NCBI RefSeq assembly: GCF_014268455.2
Contig: NZ_CP077085.1
Coordinates: 5,063,001 to 5,127,000 of the forward strand
Source: Pseudomonas shahriarae
GTDB taxonomy: Bacteria > Pseudomonadota > Gammaproteobacteria > Pseudomonadales > Pseudomonadaceae
Length of the DNA: 64,000 nucleotides
Direction of reading: 5' to 3'
In this document: positions 37,876-50,754 of the stretch, one piece after another
Numbering within the stretch: position 1 is the first letter of the stretch
How the letters are laid out: each line of letters begins with the position of its first letter
Made by a program: the position numbers and the translations under genes
Notes under the pieces: model-generated
What the model saw: the letters and a program-made list of their open reading frames with translations, nothing else
Databases searched by the model: none
What the model was told of the DNA's origin: nothing

Positions 37876-38640
37876 TCAATGCAAAATCTGACTCAAGAAC
37901 AACTTGGTCCGCTCATTCTGCGGGTTGTCGAAGAAGTCATTGGGCGCCGCCTGTTCCACGATCTCGCCCTTGTCCATAAAGATCACGCGGTTGGCCACGG
38001 TGCGCGCAAAGCCCATTTCGTGGGTCACGCACAACATGGTCATGCCGTCTTCGGCCAGGCCGATCATGGTGTCCAGCACCTCCTTGACCATCTCCGGGTC
38101 GAGGGCCGAGGTCGGCTCGTCGAACAGCATGATTTTCGGCTTCATGCACAGGGCACGGGCAATCGCCACGCGCTGTTGCTGGCCGCCCGACAATTGCCCC
38201 GGGAACTTGTGGGCCTGCTCCGGGATGCGCACGCGCTCCAGGTAGTGCATGGCGATTTCCTCGGCCTTGCGCTTGGGCATCTTGCGCACCCACATCGGCG
38301 CCAGCGTGCAGTTCTGCAGGATGGTCAGGTGCGGGAACAGGTTGAAGTGCTGGAACACCATGCCCACTTCCCGGCGCACGCTTTCGATCTGCTTGAGGTC
38401 ATTGGTCAGTTCCACGCCATCGACCACGATGCGCCCCTGCTGGTGCTCTTCCAGGCGGTTGAGGCAGCGGATGGTGGTGGATTTGCCCGAACCGGACGGC
38501 CCGCACAGCACGATGCGCTCGCCCTGCTTGACGTTGAGGTTGATGTCTTTCAACACATGGAACTGGCCGTACCACTTGTTGACGCCCTGCATCTGGATAA
38601 TGCCTTCAGGGCTCACCGGCTGTTTGATTGCTTCGCTCAT
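37876..38640 (-). CDS. aapP: General L-amino-acid ABC transporter, ATP-binding protein
   Basis: The 254-residue ATPase of a polar-amino-acid importer. Start ATG 38640 has AGGAG seven bases upstream; the longer frame reaching 38748 is rejected. Motifs: Walker [11 protein letters not shown]-loop [10 protein letters not shown], signature [15 protein letters not shown], Walker [13 protein letters not shown] and the H-loop THEMGF. It is the last gene of aapJ-aapQ-aapM-aapP and is followed by a terminator. Confidence 0.95.
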   Translation of the reverse strand: MSEAIKQPVSPEGIIQMQGVNKWYGQFHVLKDINLNVKQGERIVLCGPSGSGKSTTIRCLNRLEEHQQGRIVVDGVELTNDLKQIESVRREVGMVFQHFNLFPHLTILQNCTLAPMWVRKMPKRKAEEIAMHYLERVRIPEQAHKFPGQLSGGQQQRVAIARALCMKPKIMLFDEPTSALDPEMVKEVLDTMIGLAEDGMTMLCVTHEMGFARTVANRVIFMDKGEIVEQAAPNDFFDNPQNERTKLFLSQILH

Positions 38641-38650
38641 CAAAAAACTC

Positions 38651-39748
38651 CTAACGCTTGTGGCCAGTGTCGAGCTTGTGTTCCAAATGAATGGAATAGC
38701 GCGACATACCAAAACAGAAAATCCAGAACACCAGGGCCGCGAACACATAGCCTTCAGTGGCCATGCCCAGCCATTTCGGGTCGGCGGCGGCTTGCTTGAC
38801 GCTGTTGAGCAGGTCGAACAAGCCGATGATGATCACCAGGCTGGTGTCCTTGAACAGCGCAATAAACGTGTTGACGATGCCGGGGATCACCAGCTTCAGG
38901 GCTTGCGGCAGGATCACCAGGCCCATGCTGCGCCAGTAGCCCAGGCCCATCGCGGCGGCCGCTTCGTACTGCCCCTTGGGAATCGCCTGCAAGCCACCGC
39001 GCACCACTTCAGCCACATAGGCCGACTGGAACAGGATCACGCCGATCAGGGCCCGCAGCAGCTTGTCGATGCCCATGCCTTCAGGCAGGAACAGCGGCAG
39101 CATCACCGACGACATGAACAGCACGGTAATCAACGGCACGCCGCGCCAGAACTCGATGAAGGTCACGCACACCACACGAATCGCCGGCATGTTCGAGCGT
39201 CGCCCCAGCGCCAGCACAATCCCCAGGGGCAAGGCCCCGGCGATGCCGACGGTGGCGATGACCAGGGTCAGCATCAGGCCGCCCCATTGGCTGGTGGCGA
39301 CGTTGGTCAGGCCGAAGATCCCGCCGTGCAGCAGGAAGAAGGCGATGATCGGGTACAGCACCAGAAAGCCCAGGCCGTAGACCGCCTTGCGCTGAAACCG
39401 CGAGATAAACAGCGGGGCCACGCCAATCACCGCCAGCCACACGGTGAAGTCCACGCGCCAGCGCAGGTCGCCGGGATAGTAGCCGTACATGAACTGCCCG
39501 AAGCGCTGTTGGATAAACACCCAGCAGGCGCCTTCCTTGGTGCAGTCGGCGCGGGTGGTGCCGACCCAGTTGGCGTCGAGGATCGCCCACTGCAGGATCG
39601 GCGGCACCACCAGGTACACCAGGTAGAACGCCAGCAAGGTCAGCAGGGTATTGAGCCAACTGGAAAACAGGTTGGCGCGCATCCATGCCATCGGGCCGAA
39701 GACTTTGTTCGGCGGCGGCATATCAGGTTTGAAAGTATGGGAAGTCAT
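38651..39748 (-). CDS. aapM: General L-amino-acid ABC transporter permease
   Basis: This 365-residue permease has the binding-protein-dependent transport domain in its C-terminal half ([20 protein letters not shown] and [20 protein letters not shown], the EAA-type loop). Its N-terminal half has extra membrane segments and a periplasmic loop with DCTKEGACW (two Cys). The start ATG 39748 is preceded by GAGGACACC. It lies 10 bases from its neighbours on both sides. AapQ and AapM form the heterodimeric channel. Confidence 0.95.
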   Translation of the reverse strand: MTSHTFKPDMPPPNKVFGPMAWMRANLFSSWLNTLLTLLAFYLVYLVVPPILQWAILDANWVGTTRADCTKEGACWVFIQQRFGQFMYGYYPGDLRWRVDFTVWLAVIGVAPLFISRFQRKAVYGLGFLVLYPIIAFFLLHGGIFGLTNVATSQWGGLMLTLVIATVGIAGALPLGIVLALGRRSNMPAIRVVCVTFIEFWRGVPLITVLFMSSVMLPLFLPEGMGIDKLLRALIGVILFQSAYVAEVVRGGLQAIPKGQYEAAAAMGLGYWRSMGLVILPQALKLVIPGIVNTFIALFKDTSLVIIIGLFDLLNSVKQAAADPKWLGMATEGYVFAALVFWIFCFGMSRYSIHLEHKLDTGHKR

Positions 39749-39758
39749 GCGGGTGTCC

Positions 39759-40940
39759 TCACCGTTCGATCAGCGCAATGCGCTTGTTGTACCCGTTCAT
39801 CAGCAGGGAAATGCTGATGCTGATTGCCAGGTACACGCTCATGGTGATGGCAATGACCTCGATGGCCTGGCCGGTCTGGTTGAGCACCGTGCCGGCAAAC
39901 AGCGAAACCATTTCCGGGTAACCGATACCGGCGGCCAGGGACGAGTTTTTCGCCAGGTTCAGGTATTGGCTGGTCAGCGGCGGGATGATCACCCGCAGGG
40001 CTTGCGGGATGATGACCTTGCGCAGCGTGGGCCCGGGGCGCATGCCCAGGGAGCGCGCGGCTTCGGTCTGGCCGTGGCTGACCGACTTGATGCCCGAACG
40101 CACGATCTCGGCAATAAACGCTGCTGTGTAAACCGTGAGCGCCAGGGTCAGCGCCAGCAGCTCGGGGATCAGAACCCAGCCGCCGACGAAGTTGAAGCCC
40201 TTGAGTTCCGGCATTTGCCAATGCACGGGCGCACCAAACAGCAACGTGCACAACGCCGGGATCACCAGGAACAGCCCCAGACCCGCCCAGAACTTGTGGA
40301 ACGGCACGCCGGTGGCTTCAAAGCGTTTATTGGCCCAACGGCTCATCAACACAATGGCAGTGATCGCCAGCACCACACTGCCGACAAACGGCCAGAACCC
40401 ATCGGCCGCGACGGCCGCCGGCATGTTCAGGCCACGGCTGCTGACAAAGAAGGTGTCGCTGAAGTTATGGCTGTTGCGCGGCCCCGGCATGGTCAGGAAC
40501 ACCGCGAAATACCAGAACAGGATTTGCAGCAGCGGCGGAATATTGCGAAACACCTCCACATACACCGTCGCCAGTTTGCTGATGATCCAGTTCGGTGACA
40601 GCCGGGCCACGCCGATGATAAACCCGAGGATGGTGGCCAGGACCACACCGATCACGGTGACCAGCAAGGTGTTGAGCAGACCGATCACAAAGACCCGGGC
40701 ATAGCTGTCCGATTCGGTGTAGTCGATCAAATGTTGAGCGATGCCGAAACCGGCGCTGCGCTCCAGGAAGTCGAAGCCGGAGGTAATGCCCCGGTGCTGA
40801 AGATTGGTTTGCGTGTTGTTGAACAGGTACCAGCCCAACGCGACCACCGCCACGATGGTGATGATCTGGAACAGCCACGCACGCACTTTTGGATCACTGA
40901 AGCTGAGCTTCTGTTTTGGTGCGCCGATTTGAGTTTGCAT
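39759..40940 (-). CDS. aapQ: General L-amino-acid ABC transporter permease
   Basis: The 393-residue partner permease. It has the TIGR-type HisM/GlnP core with VEVFRNIPPLLQILFWYF (about 150-167) and the EAA loop TAAFIAEIVRSGIKSVSHGQ. N-terminal extension KLSFSDPKVRAWLFQ is typical of AapQ/BztB. It follows aapJ by 72 bases, long enough for a stem-loop that often separates the highly expressed binding protein from the membrane genes, although none is obvious here. Confidence 0.95.
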   Translation of the reverse strand: MQTQIGAPKQKLSFSDPKVRAWLFQIITIVAVVALGWYLFNNTQTNLQHRGITSGFDFLERSAGFGIAQHLIDYTESDSYARVFVIGLLNTLLVTVIGVVLATILGFIIGVARLSPNWIISKLATVYVEVFRNIPPLLQILFWYFAVFLTMPGPRNSHNFSDTFFVSSRGLNMPAAVAADGFWPFVGSVVLAITAIVLMSRWANKRFEATGVPFHKFWAGLGLFLVIPALCTLLFGAPVHWQMPELKGFNFVGGWVLIPELLALTLALTVYTAAFIAEIVRSGIKSVSHGQTEAARSLGMRPGPTLRKVIIPQALRVIIPPLTSQYLNLAKNSSLAAGIGYPEMVSLFAGTVLNQTGQAIEVIAITMSVYLAISISISLLMNGYNKRIALIER

Positions 40941-41012
40941 TAAGTGCCCCGCAAAAAATGGAACAGAACATCACCCGGCGGTTGGCCCACCGGGTGATAG
41001 AACCATCAGCGA

Positions 41013-42044
41013 TCAGCGCACAGGAGGTGCGTATTGAATGCCACCGTTGTTCCACAGCGCGTTCAGGCCACGGTCGATTTCCAGCGGGGTGCTCTTGCCC
41101 AGGTTGCGCTCGAACACTTCACCGTAGTTACCGACCTGCTTGACGATCTGGACCACCCAGTCCTTCTTCACTTTCAAGTCTTTGCCGTATTCGCCGTCAG
41201 CGCCCAGCAGACGGGCAACGTCCGGGTTCTTGGTGGCCTTGGCTTCAGCCTCGACGTTTTTCGAGGTGATACCGGCTTCTTCAGCGTTGAGCATGGCGTA
41301 GCCCACCCAGCGCACGATGGCCAGCCACTCGTCGTCGCCATTACGCACGACCGGGCCCAGGGGCTCCTTGGAAATGGTTTCCGGGAGGACCACGTAGTCT
41401 TTCGGCGCGGCCAGCTTGCTGCGCTGGGCGAACAGTTGCGACTTGTCGGAGGTCAGCACGTCGCAGCGCCCGGACTCCAGGGACTTGGCGCTTTCATCGG
41501 AGGTGTCGAAGGTGATCGGGGTGTACTTGAGGTTGTTGCCACGGAAGTAGTCGGAAACGTTCAGCTCGGTGGTGGTACCGGCCTGGATGCAGATGGTTGC
41601 ACCGTCCAGTTCCTTGGCACTTTTCACGCCCAGCTTGTTGTTGACCAAAAAGCCGATGCCGTCGTAGTAGGTGATGAACCCCGGGAATTTCAGGCCCATG
41701 CCCGCATCGCGGGAGCTGGTCATGGTGGTATTGCGCGAGAGGATGTCGACTTCGCCAGACTGCAGCGCGGTGAAACGCTCCTTGGCATTCAATTGGCTGA
41801 ACTTGACCTTGGTCGCGTCGCCGAACACCGCAGCGGCCACGGCGCGGCAGTAGTCAGCGTCAATCCCGAGGATCTTGCCGCTGGCATCCGGCACCGAGAA
41901 ACCCGGCAGGCCGTCGCTGACGCCACATTGCACAAACCCTTTCTTCTGCACTGCATCCAGGGTGGCACCGGCCTGGGCCAGACCACTGATCCCCAATACG
42001 GTCGCCGCAGTCACGATGGCCAGGGTGGACTTCAATACCTTCAT
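41013..42044 (-). CDS. aapJ: General L-amino-acid-binding periplasmic protein
   Basis: The 343-residue solute-binding protein of the AapJ/BztA type has a signal peptide (TLAIVTAATVLGISGLAQA), two lobes of the periplasmic binding fold, and the ligand region GFSVPDASGKILGIDADYCRA with the downstream RNTTMTSSRD. Cysteines at CGVS and in DADYCRA may form a disulphide. Start ATG 42044 has GGAGG five bases upstream. It is first in the leftward operon and takes up a broad range of L-amino acids in studied systems. Confidence 0.95.
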   Translation of the reverse strand: MKVLKSTLAIVTAATVLGISGLAQAGATLDAVQKKGFVQCGVSDGLPGFSVPDASGKILGIDADYCRAVAAAVFGDATKVKFSQLNAKERFTALQSGEVDILSRNTTMTSSRDAGMGLKFPGFITYYDGIGFLVNNKLGVKSAKELDGATICIQAGTTTELNVSDYFRGNNLKYTPITFDTSDESAKSLESGRCDVLTSDKSQLFAQRSKLAAPKDYVVLPETISKEPLGPVVRNGDDEWLAIVRWVGYAMLNAEEAGITSKNVEAEAKATKNPDVARLLGADGEYGKDLKVKKDWVVQIVKQVGNYGEVFERNLGKSTPLEIDRGLNALWNNGGIQYAPPVR

Positions 42045-43046
<1,002 letters not shown>

Positions 43047-43142
43047 AAAACCGCCATTGTGTAGCCGCGTGTCCAACGCACTACGCCGCGCCCGATTCTT
43101 GCATTACACTGGCCGGCGTACATTCCTTAACCAATTGATGAG

Positions 43143-44615
43143 ATGACCGTGCTCAAAGCACTCAAGAAGATGTTCGGTAAAAGCGAGACTGAACCACTCG
43201 CCCCTGTTCCCAGCGCCCCGGCCCAAACTTCCGGCAGCCGCAATGACGGTAAACAGCCTGGCCGAACCGCGCCCGTTGCCTCGCCAAAACCAGCGCCTGC
43301 CACGCCTGCCGCCCCGGCTCCAGCCGCCCAGCCCGTAGAAGAACCACCGCGCGTAGAAAAACCGCGCCGCGAACGTGCGCCAAAACCGGTGGTAAAGCCG
43401 TGGAAACTGGAAGACTTCGTGGTTGAGCCCCAAGAGGGCAAGACCCGCTTTCACGACTTCAAGCTGGCCCCGGAACTGATGCATGCCATCCAGGACCTGG
43501 GCTTTCCATACTGCACGCCGATCCAGGCCCAGGTACTAGGCTTCACCCTGGCCGGCAAAGACGCCATTGGCCGCGCCCAGACCGGTACCGGCAAGACCGC
43601 AGCGTTCCTGATCTCGATCATTACCCAGCTGCTGCAAACCCCGCCGCCCAAAGAGCGCTACATGGGCGAGCCACGGGCACTGATCATCGCCCCGACCCGG
43701 GAGCTGGTGGTGCAGATCGCCAAGGATGCCGCCGACCTGACCAAGTACACCGGCCTCAACGTCATGACGTTTGTGGGCGGCATGGACTTCGACAAACAGC
43801 TCAAGCACCTGGAAGCGCGGCACTGCGACATCCTGGTCGCCACCCCGGGCCGTTTGCTGGACTTCAACCAGCGTGGTGACGTGCACCTGGACATGGTTGA
43901 AGTGATGGTGCTGGACGAAGCCGACCGGATGCTCGACATGGGGTTTATCCCACAAGTGCGTCAGATCATTCGCCAGACCCCACCGAAAAACGAACGCCAG
44001 ACCCTGCTGTTCTCCGCGACCTTCACCGAAGACGTGATGAACCTCGCCAAGCAGTGGACCACCGACCCGTCCATCGTCGAGATCGAGGCGCTGAACGTCG
44101 CCAGCGAAAACGTCGAACAGCATATCTATGCGGTGGCCGGTGCCGACAAATACAAGCTGCTCTACAACCTGGTCAACGACAACGGTTGGGAGCGGGTCAT
44201 GGTATTTGCCAACCGCAAGGACGAAGTGCGGCGCATTGAAGAACGCCTGGTTCGCGACGGCGTCAATGCCGCGCAACTGTCCGGCGACGTGCCGCAGCAC
44301 AAACGCATCAAGACCCTGGAAGGCTTTCGCGAAGGCAAGATCCGCGTGCTGGTGGCCACCGATGTGGCAGGCCGCGGGATTCATATCGACGGCATCAGCC
44401 ACGTGATCAACTTCACCCTGCCGGAAGTGCCGGACGACTACGTACACCGTATCGGCCGTACCGGGCGTGCAGGCGCTGCCGGTGTGTCGATCAGCTTTGC
44501 CGGGGAAGACGACTCGTATCAATTGCCGTCGATCGAAACCTTGCTGGGCCGCAAGATCAGCTGCGAAACGCCGCCGACGCACTTGCTGCGTCCCGTAGAG
44601 CGTAAACGCCCTTAA
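43143..44615 (+). CDS. rhlB: DEAD-box RNA helicase RhlB-like
   Basis: The 490-residue ATP-dependent RNA helicase has a long Ala/Pro-rich disordered N-terminus (about residues 15-75) and the helicase core with a Q-motif ([19 protein letters not shown]), AQTGTGKT (I), [30 protein letters not shown] (II), FSATF (III), and [10 protein letters not shown] (VI). It lacks a long C-terminal tail. RhlB associates with RNase E degradosomes in enterobacteria; Pseudomonas homologues are similar in core but not in tail. Followed by a REPIN. Confidence 0.93.
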   Translation: MTVLKALKKMFGKSETEPLAPVPSAPAQTSGSRNDGKQPGRTAPVASPKPAPATPAAPAPAAQPVEEPPRVEKPRRERAPKPVVKPWKLEDFVVEPQEGKTRFHDFKLAPELMHAIQDLGFPYCTPIQAQVLGFTLAGKDAIGRAQTGTGKTAAFLISIITQLLQTPPPKERYMGEPRALIIAPTRELVVQIAKDAADLTKYTGLNVMTFVGGMDFDKQLKHLEARHCDILVATPGRLLDFNQRGDVHLDMVEVMVLDEADRMLDMGFIPQVRQIIRQTPPKNERQTLLFSATFTEDVMNLAKQWTTDPSIVEIEALNVASENVEQHIYAVAGADKYKLLYNLVNDNGWERVMVFANRKDEVRRIEERLVRDGVNAAQLSGDVPQHKRIKTLEGFREGKIRVLVATDVAGRGIHIDGISHVINFTLPEVPDDYVHRIGRTGRAGAAGVSISFAGEDDSYQLPSIETLLGRKISCETPPTHLLRPVERKRP

Positions 44616-44633
44616 GCTGGAATGCGGTAAAAG

Positions 44634-45888
<1,255 letters not shown>

Positions 45889-45912
45889 TTGCAGGCACGG
45901 TGCCCTGCTGGA

Positions 45913-48900
45913 TCATCCTTGATACAACTGCGCAATGATGGGCTGGCGAATGCGCGACGCCTCGTCTCTGAATGCCTGGTAATAGCCTGCACTGCTGGCC
46001 GGCATATCCACCAGGCGACTGCCCGTGGCTTGCGGCTGGGGATGGGCCGAACCGGGAGCACCTGGCACGGGTTGGGCAGGATCGCCACCACCCGAGCCTG
46101 CCGATGTGGTTCTGGCCTCTACCGAGCGACCAAAGTTGGTACTTCTCAATACGAAACGGGTGACCCCGTAAATCTTGCTGAAGCTAGTGATTCCCTGTTT
46201 ATCGGTGAACTTATAGCTCAAGCCCAGCATCCGCTTGCCAGCCGCCAGAAAGCTGGCCCCCAGTGGGGCGTCAAAAAAGCTGCTGTACTTGACAAAGTCC
46301 TTGGCCGTGCTGGCCTTGAGAGCCGCAGTGTAGGCCATACTTGCCGACGTGTAGGCCCCCGCAAAGCTAACTACCCATGACGCCACAGAGAACCCGAAAG
46401 ATGCCCACCCCAGGTTTTGGATGTGGTGCGAACGGTCCCAACCCATCGCCCTGTCGACCTCAGCGATACTCAAGGCTGCGACACTAAGCGTTCCCCCAAC
46501 CACCCCCAACGATGCAGCCCCCAGCAGCGCCGCCTTGGAAGCAACAACCATCCCCGCCGCAGATGCCGCCGCCGTTCCAGCTGCCGCCGCATATGCCGCT
46601 ACCGCGGTAACAAATCCGGGAGCCGCAAAACCTACCGTCACTATCGACAACACCAGCGCAACTCCGGTCAATACCCACTTCAACCAGTTCGGCAACAACC
46701 CGCTGGGGTCCATTAGGTTGACCGGATTACCAGCACAGTAGGCATAGCTGTTGATCCCCCCCTCGTCAAAAGGGCTCAGCGGATCAGGCTGCAAGAACAT
46801 CATCAGGTGAGGATCGTAGACCCGTTGACCGTTGCCGAGAAAGTAGAGGTTGATCGCCGCATCCAGCCGTTGACCATTCAACGCCGGCAGTTGCAGATCA
46901 GCCATGCTACGGACCTTGCCGTCATCCAGCGGGATTTTCGTATCGCCGTAGGGCGTGTAGTGTCGCCGCACATGGGCCTGGCCTGGGGCCGATACGCCGC
47001 GCACACTACCGCTGGCATCGTTCATATGCAGTTGCAGCCCGTCGACGCCCCCGCTGCGTGCCATCACCTCATCCCCGCCGTCGGCGTAGCGGATCTTTTT
47101 ATTGCCTTCAACCAGAGTCTCCAGCCGGTCGCCGGCGTATGCCAGCATCACCGGCGGCTCACTGCCCCGGGACGCCAGTACCTGGCGGGCCTCGGCATCG
47201 TATTGGTAGCTGTACTTGAGGGGACCGGCCTGCACTGTGGTCAACTGCTCAAAACCATTGTAGGTATAGGCCTGGCCCGCCGGGTGTGCCTGCAAGTTGC
47301 CCGCCGCGTCATACGTCAGTGTGACATCCTGCGCCGGGCGTGTATGGGTCAGCCGGGTCAGTTGAGTGGGATCGGCACCGGTAAAATAACGCTCGCAGGT
47401 GTCTTGCGTGCTGTCGGCAAACGTCGTGACAACCCGAGTAATGTTATTGAGGCTGTCAAAGCTGAAATCCTGCCCGACAATGCCACGCCCCAGATGATCC
47501 TTGGGGTGTTCGGGCCCCGTGCAGCGATAGGTCTTGAGCCGCAGAAAGGCATCGTAGGTGAAGGTCTCGCCGATCACCAGGCGTGAGCCGGCGTCCTTGA
47601 GTTCCCGTGTCGCCAACATACTGTTGAGGTGATACGTGCTGGTCATGACCTGGAACAGCGCACCGTTCTGCTCGAAGCGGCGCTCGGCTTCCCGACCCAG
47701 CGAGTCATAGGACAGCTTGGTAACGACTCGCGTGCTTTCATAGGCGGTGCTCAGGACATGCGGCCGGCCCAATGTATCGTAGGTTTGCTCGATGACCATG
47801 GCGCCAGTGGTCATCTTGGAGAACCGCCCGAACACATCGTACTCAAGCTGGCTGGACTGGCCGTCGGCGGAAGTTTGCTGCAGCAGGCGCCCGCCAGGGG
47901 AATAGCCATACTGCGAGGTCAGGACGTTGCCGTTGGCGGTTTGGATATCCTTTTCAGGACGGCCGTTGGCATCCATAACGAACTCATGGATCAAGCCATT
48001 GGTCTCGGAACGTGTCATAGCACCGGTAACCGGGTCATGCCGGTAGGTGCTCGCCGGATGGTCCGACATCTCAATCCGAGTCGGCACATCCAACTCTGTG
48101 TCATAAGTCAGGGTCTGGCGAACCCCACGGGAGGAAACCATGGTGAACGGTTCCATCTCTCCGGCCTTGTACTCCCAGGTCGTGGCCTGCCCCAATGCCC
48201 CACGCGTCTGGCTGGTCATTCTGCCGAGGCTATCGTAGGTACGGGCCCCCAGCCGCTTGTTGTCGACCGTAAAAGCACTGGCCAATTCACTGCTGGTGCC
48301 GGGGGCGTAATCCGTTTTACGCAGCCGATGAGGAGTGCCATCTATTGGTTTTTGAAGGGTCGTCAGCACCCGGTCGAACACGTCATAGGTCAGCTCAGTG
48401 GACGTTTTATTGACATCCACTGCCGTCACGCAGCGCCCCAAGCCATCGTAGGTATACGACGCCAGCTCCACTTTATTATTGTTGGCATCCAGGCGCTCCA
48501 CCTTCATTGGCTGGTTATGCGTATTGAAATAGGTCAACAGCCGTTCACCGCCAACCACGCCCTCCTCGGTAAGATTGAGCCGCGGGTCATACTCGTTGAT
48601 GACAACACGGCCATCGGCGTGGGTGACGCGGCTGGCGTTGCCCCACTTACTGTAGGAGTGGACGCTGCGCAACGAGCGTTGCCCGTTGGTCACGTAGTCG
48701 CTCTTGACCACTTCCACAGTTTGCCCAAGCGCGTCATAACGCCAAGTGCAGGCGACTCGCTCCTGGCTCGAGCCGATCAATTGTGCTTCGGACACCTGGC
48801 GTCCGGCACCGTCGTAGTAGGTAATCGTCTTGTTACCTTGCGCGTCCGCGGTAATCAGATGGGCACGCTTATTCTCTTCGGCAAAATGGTAAGCGTATTG

Positions 48901-50715
48901 CCGGGTCGCTTTCTGCGGCGCTCCAAGAGCTACGGTTTCTGCGGTCAGCCGGCCATTGACGTCGTACGCCAGGCCCATCGTGCTGCCGCCATCTCGCGTT
49001 AACGACAACAGGCGTCGACTGACCATCGAAAGCGTGCGTTTTGCCTCAAGCCATTGATTTCCTTGTTCTTCGCGCCCTTTCAACCGTCGGGTTTCGATCA
49101 GGTTATCGCCTTCAATGACGTAACTGAAATCACTGGTCAACAGCTGCCCGCCGACCGTACTGGTGCTGCTCTTCAACCGGCCAGCCAGCGCCACAGGGGT
49201 TTCGTAGTAAGTCTGCTGCATCACTAGCACACCAGCCTGGCTGCTCGATTGCTGTAGCACAAAATAACTACTGCCCGTCTGGGGGACGCGCGTATGGGTA
49301 TATTCCGTGAGTCGCGCGGTAGGCGTGCCTCCTACAGGTACGAGTCGCTCTTGTTTGAGGTAGCGCTGGAACAATTTGTGGGGGTCCGCCGGGCATTTGC
49401 CGCTTTCGCCGGCAATCGGGTAATAACTGTATTCGGTGCGAATGCCAGAGGGTTCGGTGCGGCTGAGTTCGTTGCCATAATCATCGGTTTCGATCTGCTG
49501 GATCTCTTCCCTCGAGGTGCCACCAGCTACGAGTTCATAGCGATTGGTAACGGTTTTGGGCAGCTGGAAGTTCGCGGGCTGGCTGGGAAATAGACCGGGG
49601 AGCGTGTTATAGGTGATATTTACTTTACTGCGCGTTCCCTCGCGTAGGACCTGCTTTTCGGTCAACAGGTGAAACTTATTGTAGGTGGTACGAGTGACGC
49701 TCAAGACCGTATTGTTATTGGCCGCGTCAATGCTTTTCTCCTCAGTCCAATAGTCATAGGCGCCGCTAATCAGATACAGGTTGTCCTCACCCTCTTTGAA
49801 ACCACCCGCATAAGGGAACCCCGTGAAGTTCTGCCCTGGACTGTAATCATAAGTCCGGATCATTGGAGGTTGATTGGCACCTGGAGTCTGCGTCCAACTG
49901 GACACACGGGGGATGAATTGGTTGTTGCCATATTGATGACCGTTTTCGGTATAGTTGATCTGCTCAGTTCCGCCCATCGGCGTTTGCACCCGCTCAATCG
50001 CAACCAAGCCATTACGAAACGGCGTCCTGTATACAAACGTATAGGCAGCAACCCCCGGCGCACCACTACGATCGTAAGGCGCAGTGACACCTGTAAGGCG
50101 ATCATTGATCTGTGTAAATCGCGTACGCGCATAACGCCCCCCCTCGACACGTCTATCAGCCGTTTGCAGGCGCCCACTCGCGTAGGTCAGTAGCAGCAAC
50201 TCTTCCTGTTTGTGATTGAGGATACGCTCAAGAGAACCACCTGGGGCATAGCCGAATCTGAAGACCTCACCATTTTCAAATCTTATGGAAGTAATTCGAT
50301 AAGGGAGCGTACTACTGGTACGCTCCAAAACTTCAATCGTGCCATCCCGATAAATCACATGCAGCGTGGTTTCATTCGTTCGCCTTACCACTAGATCTTT
50401 AAGTTTTCGATCCTTGAAAACCATCGTTCCGCCAACAGAAGGCATACCTTGCGTCTTAAATCGCTCGCCGCTAATCAACGTGAGTTGCGCACTGGAAAGG
50501 TCAAATTCCGTATTACTCAGGCGCCACCCCAACCCATAAGGTACACGGCCAGGCTCAAACATTGAAAATAACAAAACAATACTGCGACTGACCTCGAGAG
50601 GCCCCTCAGGAGATAATTGAGCCAAATTGATTTGGGCACCATACTGACCTGTTCGTGGATCGACGGAACCGTTCAAGTACGAGGAAAAATTAAATGCGTT
50701 GGAATAGACATTCAT
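45913..50715 (-). CDS. RHS-repeat protein with RHS-associated core and unique C-terminus
   Basis: A 1600-residue protein; start ATG 50715 (MNVYSNAFNFSSYLNGSVD) with CAGGTG 5 bases upstream, preferred over a TTG 11 codons earlier. There is no signal peptide. The N-terminal segment NGSVDPRTGQYGAQI is shared by a Pseudomonas group of non-VgrG RHS proteins as I recall. YD-type repeats fill about residues 600-1200 (for example YDGAGRQVSEAQ, YDSLGREAERRFEQNG, YDAAGNLQAHPAGQAY). The RHS-associated core ends YDPHLMMFLQPDPLSPFDEG, then NSYAYCAGNPVNLMDPSG at residue 1339. After it come 261 residues unique to this protein. No PAAR, VgrG, or effector chaperone gene is near, and no gene follows as immunity. 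It is co-oriented with the tandem-module gene. Confidence 0.9.
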   Translation of the reverse strand: MNVYSNAFNFSSYLNGSVDPRTGQYGAQINLAQLSPEGPLEVSRSIVLLFSMFEPGRVPYGLGWRLSNTEFDLSSAQLTLISGERFKTQGMPSVGGTMVFKDRKLKDLVVRRTNETTLHVIYRDGTIEVLERTSSTLPYRITSIRFENGEVFRFGYAPGGSLERILNHKQEELLLLTYASGRLQTADRRVEGGRYARTRFTQINDRLTGVTAPYDRSGAPGVAAYTFVYRTPFRNGLVAIERVQTPMGGTEQINYTENGHQYGNNQFIPRVSSWTQTPGANQPPMIRTYDYSPGQNFTGFPYAGGFKEGEDNLYLISGAYDYWTEEKSIDAANNNTVLSVTRTTYNKFHLLTEKQVLREGTRSKVNITYNTLPGLFPSQPANFQLPKTVTNRYELVAGGTSREEIQQIETDDYGNELSRTEPSGIRTEYSYYPIAGESGKCPADPHKLFQRYLKQERLVPVGGTPTARLTEYTHTRVPQTGSSYFVLQQSSSQAGVLVMQQTYYETPVALAGRLKSSTSTVGGQLLTSDFSYVIEGDNLIETRRLKGREEQGNQWLEAKRTLSMVSRRLLSLTRDGGSTMGLAYDVNGRLTAETVALGAPQKATRQYAYHFAEENKRAHLITADAQGNKTITYYDGAGRQVSEAQLIGSSQERVACTWRYDALGQTVEVVKSDYVTNGQRSLRSVHSYSKWGNASRVTHADGRVVINEYDPRLNLTEEGVVGGERLLTYFNTHNQPMKVERLDANNNKVELASYTYDGLGRCVTAVDVNKTSTELTYDVFDRVLTTLQKPIDGTPHRLRKTDYAPGTSSELASAFTVDNKRLGARTYDSLGRMTSQTRGALGQATTWEYKAGEMEPFTMVSSRGVRQTLTYDTELDVPTRIEMSDHPASTYRHDPVTGAMTRSETNGLIHEFVMDANGRPEKDIQTANGNVLTSQYGYSPGGRLLQQTSADGQSSQLEYDVFGRFSKMTTGAMVIEQTYDTLGRPHVLSTAYESTRVVTKLSYDSLGREAERRFEQNGALFQVMTSTYHLNSMLATRELKDAGSRLVIGETFTYDAFLRLKTYRCTGPEHPKDHLGRGIVGQDFSFDSLNNITRVVTTFADSTQDTCERYFTGADPTQLTRLTHTRPAQDVTLTYDAAGNLQAHPAGQAYTYNGFEQLTTVQAGPLKYSYQYDAEARQVLASRGSEPPVMLAYAGDRLETLVEGNKKIRYADGGDEVMARSGGVDGLQLHMNDASGSVRGVSAPGQAHVRRHYTPYGDTKIPLDDGKVRSMADLQLPALNGQRLDAAINLYFLGNGQRVYDPHLMMFLQPDPLSPFDEGGINSYAYCAGNPVNLMDPSGLLPNWLKWVLTGVALVLSIVTVGFAAPGFVTAVAAYAAAAGTAAASAAGMVVASKAALLGAASLGVVGGTLSVAALSIAEVDRAMGWDRSHHIQNLGWASFGFSVASWVVSFAGAYTSASMAYTAALKASTAKDFVKYSSFFDAPLGASFLAAGKRMLGLSYKFTDKQGITSFSKIYGVTRFVLRSTNFGRSVEARTTSAGSGGGDPAQPVPGAPGSAHPQPQATGSRLVDMPASSAGYYQAFRDEASRIRQPIIAQLYQG
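45916..46698 (-). other. Variable C-terminal region of the RHS protein
   Basis: These 261 residues follow DPSG. A strongly hydrophobic section (about 1345-1450, several segments such as WVLTGVALVLSIVTVGFA and VVSFAGAYTSASMAYTAAL) may insert in or line a membrane. A Gly/Pro/Ala linker (GSGGGDPAQPVPGAPG) comes next, and a short C-terminal tail YYQAFRDEASRIRQP. No nuclease, ADP-ribosyltransferase or deaminase motif was recognised. It occupies the place where RHS proteins carry their toxin domain, so a membrane-acting toxin is conceivable; a structural tail is the alternative. Confidence 0.55.
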
Positions 50716-50754
50716 GGTAAGCACCTGTTCTGAAGACGAGACGCACAAATCTAA

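Noticed and set aside
38249..39817. 522-codon frame opposite aapM/aapP
   Set aside because: It is a shadow of the ABC transporter genes with no domain.
46807..49002. Antisense frames of 259 and 457 codons over the RHS gene
   Set aside because: Considered as possible immunity genes, but they mirror RHS repeats and lack start signals and family features.
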